In this document: piece by piece, positions 6,663 through 8,092 of the stretch
Layout: every line of letters starts with the position of its first letter
Position numbering within the stretch: the stretch's first letter is position 1
DNA from: Balneolaceae bacterium
GTDB taxonomy: Bacteria; Bacteroidota; Rhodothermia; Balneolales; Balneolaceae
Direction: 5' to 3'
DNA length: 8,092 nt
Assembly: GCA_007134665.1 (NCBI GenBank)
Contig: SLKH01000371.1
Span: 1 to 8,092 of the forward strand
The notes under the pieces: generated by a model
The model's input: the letters and a program-made list of their open reading frames with translations, nothing else
Told to the model about the DNA's origin: nothing
Database searches by the model: none
Position numbers and translations under genes: made by a program

Positions 6663-7676
6663 TTGATTGACCTGAGAAGTGATACGGTGACAAAACCGAC
6701 AAAAGAGATGCTTGATGCGATGATTACCGCAGAGGTGGGGGATGATGTGTTTGGTGAGGATCCTTCGGTTAATCAATTTGAGCAAAAAATGGCCAGGATG
6801 TTTGGAATGGAAGCTGGGTTATTTGTTCCCAGTGGAACAATGGGTAACCAATTGTCTGTCAAAATATTAACGCAACCGGGAGATGAGGTGATTATCGATA
6901 AGACCGGCCACGTTTTCAATTATGAAACCGGAGCTGCGGCTCACCTGTCTTCGGTGCAATTGAGTACTATCCGGGGAGCAAAAGGAAAACTTGATCCGGA
7001 TTTAATAGAACAATGTATTCGTCCAAAAAATGACTGGGATCCCCGGAGCCGGGTTGTAGCAATTGAAAATACGACGAACAAGGGCGGAGGAGCTTGTTAC
7101 ACTGAAAACGAGCTGACCGCAATTATGGAGAAGGCCAGGGAACACGAACTATTGATTCATTTGGATGGAGCCAGAATTTGGAACGCGATGACCACTACCG
7201 GTACATCCCCGGAATTTTATGGAACTGTTTCTGATACAATGTCCATCTGTTTTTCGAAAGGACTCGGTGCGCCTGTTGGATCGATGCTACTTGCTTCATC
7301 AAAACATGTCAGGTTAGCCCGAAGATATCGTAAAATGTGGGGCGGGGGAATGAGACAGGCCGGACTGCTGGCTGTAGCTGCGCAGTATGCGGTTGACAAT
7401 CACCAGGATTATTTAAAAGAAGATCATAGAAGAGCAAAAGAACTCGCATTTGCGATTTCAGAGATGGATTCATTTTCCATAGACCCTGCTACGGTTGAAA
7501 GTAATATCGTTTTATTTGATACCGTTACTCAGACGGCAGCAGCAGTTGTAGAACAACTGAAAGAAATGGGAGTTGGGATGGTTTCCTTTGGCCCGAATAC
7601 AATCAGGGCTACGTTTCATTTCCAGGTGGATGATGACGATTTAAAAAAAACGGTCCAAATCCTGAAAAATTTTTAA
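6663..7676 (+). CDS. ltaE: Low-specificity L-threonine aldolase (PLP-dependent), TTG start
   Basis: The enzyme cleaves L-threonine and L-allo-threonine to glycine and acetaldehyde and belongs to fold-type I PLP enzymes (beta-eliminating lyase family). Its 337 residues compare with about 333 in E. coli LtaE. The start is the TTG at 6663: it gives the near-universal N-terminus MIDLRSDTVTKPT, an in-frame TAA lies upstream at 6642-6644, and no ATG or GTG lies between. Visible motifs are VPSGTMGNQ (55-63, cofactor phosphate region), His83 in GHVFNYE (equivalent to the PLP-stacking His83 of E. coli), HLDGAR (166-171, Asp168 pairing with the PLP pyridine nitrogen), and FSKGLGAPVG (197-206) with Lys199 as the Schiff-base lysine. 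It follows the dehydrogenase by 56 bases with no terminator seen, and the phosphatase gene starts 12 bases after its stop. An aldolase for related beta-hydroxy amino acids is the main alternative. Confidence 0.93.
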   Translation: MIDLRSDTVTKPTKEMLDAMITAEVGDDVFGEDPSVNQFEQKMARMFGMEAGLFVPSGTMGNQLSVKILTQPGDEVIIDKTGHVFNYETGAAAHLSSVQLSTIRGAKGKLDPDLIEQCIRPKNDWDPRSRVVAIENTTNKGGGACYTENELTAIMEKAREHELLIHLDGARIWNAMTTTGTSPEFYGTVSDTMSICFSKGLGAPVGSMLLASSKHVRLARRYRKMWGGGMRQAGLLAVAAQYAVDNHQDYLKEDHRRAKELAFAISEMDSFSIDPATVESNIVLFDTVTQTAAAVVEQLKEMGVGMVSFGPNTIRATFHFQVDDDDLKKTVQILKNF

Positions 7677-7688
7677 AAACCAGATTCA

Positions 7689-8092
7689 ATGGCGAATATT
7701 CATTCTGAAAAATTAATAAAAAGCCTGCTGAAAGATGCTGAATTTATAGCGCGGGAGGCAGGCAAATCAACCCTGAACTATTTTAAAAAATCATTTGATC
7801 TTGAATTCAAGGATGATGAAACACCAGTTACAAATGCCGACAGGGAAGCGGAGCAGATCATCCGGGATCTTGTTAACAGAAAATATCCGGATCATGGGAT
7901 AATTGGAGAAGAGTATGGAAGTGATGGAGATGAGAATGACATCGTTTGGGTTGTTGATCCGATAGACGGCACACAGTCATTTATCCATGGAATAACGATG
8001 TATACCACACTAATCGGGATTCTTATTGAGGGCAAACCGGTCGTTGGAATTATATATGCGCCCGCACAGAATGAGATGCTGACAGCAGGTAC
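7689..8092 (+). CDS. Inositol monophosphatase family protein, probably HisN-like histidinol-phosphatase, 5' part (runs off right edge)
   Basis: An ATG at 7689 opens a frame that continues to the edge: 134 complete codons of an expected 255-270. Family features in order are PVTNAD (46-51), GEE at 73-75 with metal-binding Glu74, and WVVDPIDGTQSF (87-98) with metal-binding Asp90 and Asp93 of the DPxDGT motif. These enzymes are Mg2+-dependent phosphomonoesterases in the cytoplasm. The run after DPIDGT (SFIHGITMYTTLIGIL) resembles the TIGR02067 type of histidinol-phosphatase more than CysQ or SuhB. The substrate-discriminating C-terminal half is missing, so inositol phosphate or 3'-phosphoadenosine phosphate remain possible. 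The gene begins 12 bases after the threonine aldolase stop and is probably cotranscribed with it. No Shine-Dalgarno is visible. The start is supported by the short gap and the normal N-terminal length before the first motif. Confidence 0.87.
   Translation, partial: MANIHSEKLIKSLLKDAEFIAREAGKSTLNYFKKSFDLEFKDDETPVTNADREAEQIIRDLVNRKYPDHGIIGEEYGSDGDENDIVWVVDPIDGTQSFIHGITMYTTLIGILIEGKPVVGIIYAPAQNEMLTAG

Noticed and set aside
1..8092. Mobile element, CRISPR array, tRNA/rRNA or defence system
   Set aside because: No transposase or integrase, no terminal repeats, no regularly spaced repeats, no tRNA-like cloverleaf and no defence-family gene were seen. All genes fit metabolic or envelope families.

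Overview
The window fits a Gram-negative member of the Bacteroidota / Balneolota / Rhodothermota group. This is inferred, not proven. The supports are moderate GC by eye, genes without clear Shine-Dalgarno sites, a TATCTTTG box matching the Bacteroidota -7 consensus (TAnnTTTG), a lipoprotein NagZ fused to a beta-lactamase-fold domain, and a periplasmic-type penicillin acylase homologue. No RNA genes, CRISPR arrays, insertion sequences or phage genes were seen. No stretch longer than about 120 bases lacks a gene.

Layout: two blocks diverge from a 105-base intergenic region (5644-5748). The left block reads on the minus strand. It starts with a penicillin-acylase-family Ntn hydrolase (3193-5643). 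After a 115-base gap comes a 984-residue lipoprotein (123-3077) that joins a two-domain NagZ-type GH3 beta-N-acetylglucosaminidase to a beta-lactamase-fold serine hydrolase. Its stop codon overlaps, as ATGA, the start of a cytidine-deaminase-like gene that runs off the left edge (1-126). The right block reads on the plus strand: 3-hydroxybutyryl-CoA dehydrogenase (5749-6606), a TTG-started low-specificity threonine aldolase (6663-7676), and the first 134 codons of an inositol-monophosphatase-family enzyme, probably HisN-like (7689 to the right edge).

The left block looks like envelope and salvage metabolism. Its GH3 and serine-hydrolase domains match the two consecutive steps of Bacillus-type muropeptide rescue (NagZ removes GlcNAc, then AmiE cuts the MurNAc-peptide amide), here combined in one exported, lipid-anchored chain. 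The acylase would be a second exported amide hydrolase. The right block is central metabolism (beta-oxidation or butyrate-type dehydrogenase, threonine/glycine interconversion, phosphate-ester hydrolysis), with no obvious single pathway linking the three.

Most genes belong to well-known families. The items most worth a second look are the fused NagZ/AmiE-like lipoprotein and the divergent deaminase translationally coupled to it. I found no convincing undescribed defence, mobile or regulatory system.
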